Shown here: piece after piece, positions 61,878-64,000 of the stretch
Layout: each line of letters starts with the position of its first letter
How positions within the stretch are numbered: the stretch's first letter is position 1
DNA from: Phycisphaerae bacterium
GTDB lineage: Bacteria; Planctomycetota; Phycisphaerae; UBA1845; Fen-1342
NCBI GenBank assembly: GCA_028279405.1
Contig: JANQNU010000088.1
Coordinates: 62,001 to 126,000 of the forward strand
Direction of reading: 5' to 3'
Length of the DNA stretch: 64,000 nt
Notes under the pieces: model-generated
Told to the model about the DNA's origin: nothing
Seen by the model: the letters and a program-made list of their open reading frames with translations, nothing else
Databases searched by the model: none
Position numbers and translations under genes: made by a program

Positions 61878-62471
61878 ATGAACGGGCAGCGTTCCATCCT
61901 GATCGGCATCGCGACGTTGACGATCGCGGCTACGGCACAGGCACAGGGCAATCGCGTCGCCTGTATCGACGTGGTGTATGTATTCAACGAGTACAAGCTC
62001 CAGAAAGACCTCAATACGCAGCTCCGCGACGAGCAGACGCGCCTGGAGCAGGAAGCCCAGCAGCGCCAGCAGAAGATCGAACAGCTCGAAGCGACGCTGC
62101 GCGCGATGGACCCGCGCGATCCCACATACGAAAGCCGGATCAGCGACCTGACGCGCATGCGCATCGAGCTGCGCGCGTGGGGCGAGACGACGCAGGCCAT
62201 GATCACGCGTCGGCTCGGCACCTGGTCCAACCAGATCTACAAGGAGATTCTGCGCACGGTCGAAACCGTCGCGCGCGAGCGCGGCTACGACATGGTCGTC
62301 TACCGCGACGCCTACGAGGAAACAAACGATCCCGAACTGGTCAAGCAGCGCATCCGTCTCCGGAAGGTGCTCTACTTCAACCCGTCGATCGACATCAGCA
62401 ACGAAGTGCTCTCGCGGCTCAACAAGGAGTACGATGCCCAGGCGAACAAGCCGAAGCTCTCGATCCCGTAA
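61878..62471 (+). CDS. OmpH/Skp-like periplasmic chaperone
   Basis: 197 aa from ATG 61878 (GGAGG 4 nt upstream). Signal peptide MNGQRSILIGIATLTIAATAQAQ. The mature part starts RVACIDVVYVFNEYKLQKDL, as in OmpH, then a long coiled coil (RLEQEAQQRQQKIEQLEATL, TRMRIELRAWGETT) and a basic tail. Skp trimers hold unfolded outer-membrane proteins. It stands 64 bp before lpxD, the classical order bamA-skp-lpxD. Confidence 0.88.
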   Translation: MNGQRSILIGIATLTIAATAQAQGNRVACIDVVYVFNEYKLQKDLNTQLRDEQTRLEQEAQQRQQKIEQLEATLRAMDPRDPTYESRISDLTRMRIELRAWGETTQAMITRRLGTWSNQIYKEILRTVETVARERGYDMVVYRDAYEETNDPELVKQRIRLRKVLYFNPSIDISNEVLSRLNKEYDAQANKPKLSIP

Positions 62472-62535
62472 CACACCGTTTCACAGGATCAGCCGACGAG
62501 TGTCGTTCGGACCGCGCCGATAACCAGGAAAGACC

Positions 62536-63579
62536 ATGCCTCCATCCATCACGGTCGCAGACCTCGCCAAGCGCCTCGGCGCCGAAAGTGTCGGCGACAC
62601 AACGCGTACCATCGATGACATCAAGACGCTCGACCGAGCCGGGCCGACCGATCTGAGCTGGTTCGGCGACGATCGCTACCGGGCCCAGTTCGAATCAACG
62701 GGCGCCGGCGCCGTGCTTGTCCCGACCGGCTGCGAAATCCCTGGATCGAAGACCGTCATCGTCGTGGAGGATCCCGATCTCGCGCTCTGCGACATCCTCA
62801 AGCTGCTCGGCCCACCACCCGATCGCGTCCCGCCGGGTGTCCACGCATCCGCGATCATCGCACCCGACGTCACACTCGCCGACAATGCCGCGATCGGCGC
62901 GCACGTCTCGGTCGGAGCCGGCGCTCGGATCGGCACCAATACGCAAGTGCATCCCGGCGTCCGCATCGGAAGTGACGTAACGATCGGCGACGATTGCGTG
63001 ATCTGGCCCAACGTGGTCGTACGCGAACGCGTCACGGTCGGCGATCGCGTCATCATCCATCCGAACTGCACCTTCGGGGCGGACGGTTTCGGCTACTTGC
63101 AACGTGGCGGGCGGCACGTGCGTGTGCCGCAGGTCGGGGCGATCGTCATCGAGGACGACGTGGAGATCGGCGCCAATTGCTGCATCGACCGCGCGCGCAG
63201 CGGCGTGACCCGTATCCACCGCGGAACCAAGATTGATAACCTGGTCCAGGTTGGCCATAATTGCGAAATTGGCGAGGATGCCGTAATCGTCGCCCAGACC
63301 GGGATTTCCGGCTCGGTCCGCATCGGCGACCGCGTCATGATCGGCGGCCACGCGGGTATTAGCGACCACGTTACCATCGGCGCTGATGCCCGAATTATCG
63401 GGATGTCCGGAGTCCAGAGTGACGTGCCGGCCGGCAAGACGATGCGCGGCCAGCCGGTCGTCGACAACAATGATTTTCGGCGTCAGTTCGCCGCCCAGCG
63501 AAAACTCCCGCAACTGCTCGCACAGTTCCGGGAGCTGCAAAAAAGAGTGGAGCGCCTTGAGTCGGCAGCAAACGATTGA
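62536..63579 (+). CDS. lpxD: UDP-3-O-acylglucosamine N-acyltransferase
   Basis: 347 aa. The N-terminal uridine-binding domain is followed by a left-handed beta-helix of hexapeptide repeats from ~100 to 310 (GVHASAIIAPDVTLADNAAIG, VGAGARIG, GVRIGSDVTIG), with the catalytic His in VQVGHNCEIGEDAVIVAQTGISGS and FGADGFGYLQ contacting substrate. It adds the second acyl chain in lipid A synthesis. A C-terminal helix (RELQKRVERLES) is family-typical. Confidence 0.96.
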   Translation: MPPSITVADLAKRLGAESVGDTTRTIDDIKTLDRAGPTDLSWFGDDRYRAQFESTGAGAVLVPTGCEIPGSKTVIVVEDPDLALCDILKLLGPPPDRVPPGVHASAIIAPDVTLADNAAIGAHVSVGAGARIGTNTQVHPGVRIGSDVTIGDDCVIWPNVVVRERVTVGDRVIIHPNCTFGADGFGYLQRGGRHVRVPQVGAIVIEDDVEIGANCCIDRARSGVTRIHRGTKIDNLVQVGHNCEIGEDAVIVAQTGISGSVRIGDRVMIGGHAGISDHVTIGADARIIGMSGVQSDVPAGKTMRGQPVVDNNDFRRQFAAQRKLPQLLAQFRELQKRVERLESAAND

Positions 63580-64000
63580 AAATGAGATCGAGATCACGGG
63601 CCGCGGCCTGTTCACCGGCGAGCCGGTCACGCTGCGCTTTCGGCCCGCACCACCCGGAAACGGAATCACCTTCGTTCGCGGCGACCAAACGCGACCGATC
63701 CGCATTCCTGTGCGGGTCGATAACCTCGCAAAGCGAAACCGGCGCAGCGCCGTCAAGAACGGTACGGTCTCGATCGAGACCGTCGAGCACTGCCTGGCGG
63801 CGGTCCGCGGACTGGAGATCGACAACCTCGAAATCGAGTTGGACAACCTGGAACTGCCGGCGTGCGACGGCAGCTCAATGCCATTCGTCGAGGCGCTGGA
63901 GTCCGCCGGCATCACGCCGCAGGAAGCCGACCGGCACGTGTTCGAGATTCCCGAGACCATCCGCGTCTCGGACGGCGACGCCGAACTGATCGCCTGGCCC
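63557..64000 (+). CDS. lpxC: UDP-3-O-acyl-N-acetylglucosamine deacetylase, 3' end outside window
   Basis: The first 148 codons from TTG 63557 (GGAG 4 nt upstream), overlapping the end of lpxD by 23 bp. It opens LSRQQTIENEIEITGRGLFTG; GLFTGEPVTLRFRPA and the zinc-ligand block VSIETVEHCLAAVRGLEIDN are LpxC hallmarks, with LPACDGSSMPFVEAL later. It catalyses the committed deacetylation of lipid A. Being cut by the edge, a fusion to FabZ, known in some phyla, cannot be excluded. Confidence 0.93.
   Translation, partial: MSRQQTIENEIEITGRGLFTGEPVTLRFRPAPPGNGITFVRGDQTRPIRIPVRVDNLAKRNRRSAVKNGTVSIETVEHCLAAVRGLEIDNLEIELDNLELPACDGSSMPFVEALESAGITPQEADRHVFEIPETIRVSDGDAELIAWP

Noticed and set aside
62695-63960. 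421-codon antisense ORF over lpxD and lpxC
   Set aside because: Mirror of the hexapeptide repeats, giving periodic Asp/Ala/Val; not a real protein.

Overview
The window is a GC-rich, densely coded stretch of chromosome from a Gram-negative bacterium, most likely a planctomycete and perhaps of the Phycisphaerae type. This is inferred from several features: an ECF sigma factor beside a membrane Ser/Thr kinase with a large TPR-like tail, a secreted subtilase ending in a dockerin-like motif (GDLNCDG...VGDINPF), an FHA-GAF histidine kinase, lipid A genes (lpxD, lpxC), an OmpH/Skp-like chaperone, and many small structured intergenic repeats. No phage, insertion sequence, CRISPR array or rRNA was seen. 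One tRNA (Lys, CTT) is present.

Layout. 1-5.7 kb: the end of an MFS-acyltransferase fusion, a secreted M28 peptidase, a degenerate P-loop kinase-like protein, an NrnA-type DHH phosphoesterase and a DUF89 phosphatase. 5.8-9.3 kb: a compact type VI secretion module (tssB, tssC, hcp and an unknown 110-aa gene) with two intrinsic terminators. A candidate sigma-54 promoter with an IHF-like site and upstream palindromes precedes hcp. 9.4-20.1 kb: a LOG-family enzyme, an unknown helical protein, an LpxL-like acyltransferase, an alpha/beta hydrolase, ispH, a polyprenyl sugar transferase, pyrD and a HEAT-repeat/membrane protein pair. 20.3-22.3 kb: an ECF sigma factor with an overlapping anti-sigma-like partner. 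22.4-29.4 kb: addAB recombination nuclease. 29.9-32.5 kb: cystathionine beta-synthase plus gamma-lyase/synthase (transsulfuration). 32.5-38.1 kb: TPR-kinase, ECF sigma factor, a candidate small RNA and the FHA-GAF histidine kinase.

38.4-49.2 kb: a secreted cyclophilin, an atypical SerA-like dehydrogenase, an acetolactate-synthase-like enzyme with an aldehyde dehydrogenase, an RRM protein behind a hairpin-rich leader, a radical SAM protein, tRNA-Lys, a secreted coiled-coil protein and purQ. 49.6-50.7 kb: the most unusual locus, a self-contained operon of four tiny related genes (39-56 codons). Each has its own ribosome-binding site and encodes a Lys-rich N-terminus, a hydrophobic stretch and one conserved Cys. 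It has its own promoter and terminator. 50.7-55.3 kb: archease, GH65 disaccharide phosphorylase, beta-phosphoglucomutase and mtnA. 55.6-61.5 kb: a GT2 glycosyltransferase, the dockerin subtilase, a lipoprotein, an AlgE-like outer-membrane barrel and a CYTH protein. 61.9-64 kb: the OmpH-like, lpxD and lpxC envelope cluster, cut by the window edge.

Six intergenic islands (about 2.5, 13.7, 29.6, 49.3, 56.6 and 61.6 kb) carry hairpin families. Their loops are conserved (GCGTAGA, TTCTA/TAGAA, ACAAG, TT) while their stems differ between copies by paired changes. This pattern points to selection on, or spread through, the folded form. The peptide operon, the hairpin families, the sigma-54 hcp region and two unannotated structured RNAs (36.2 kb and 44.2-44.5 kb) are the main candidates for new biology.
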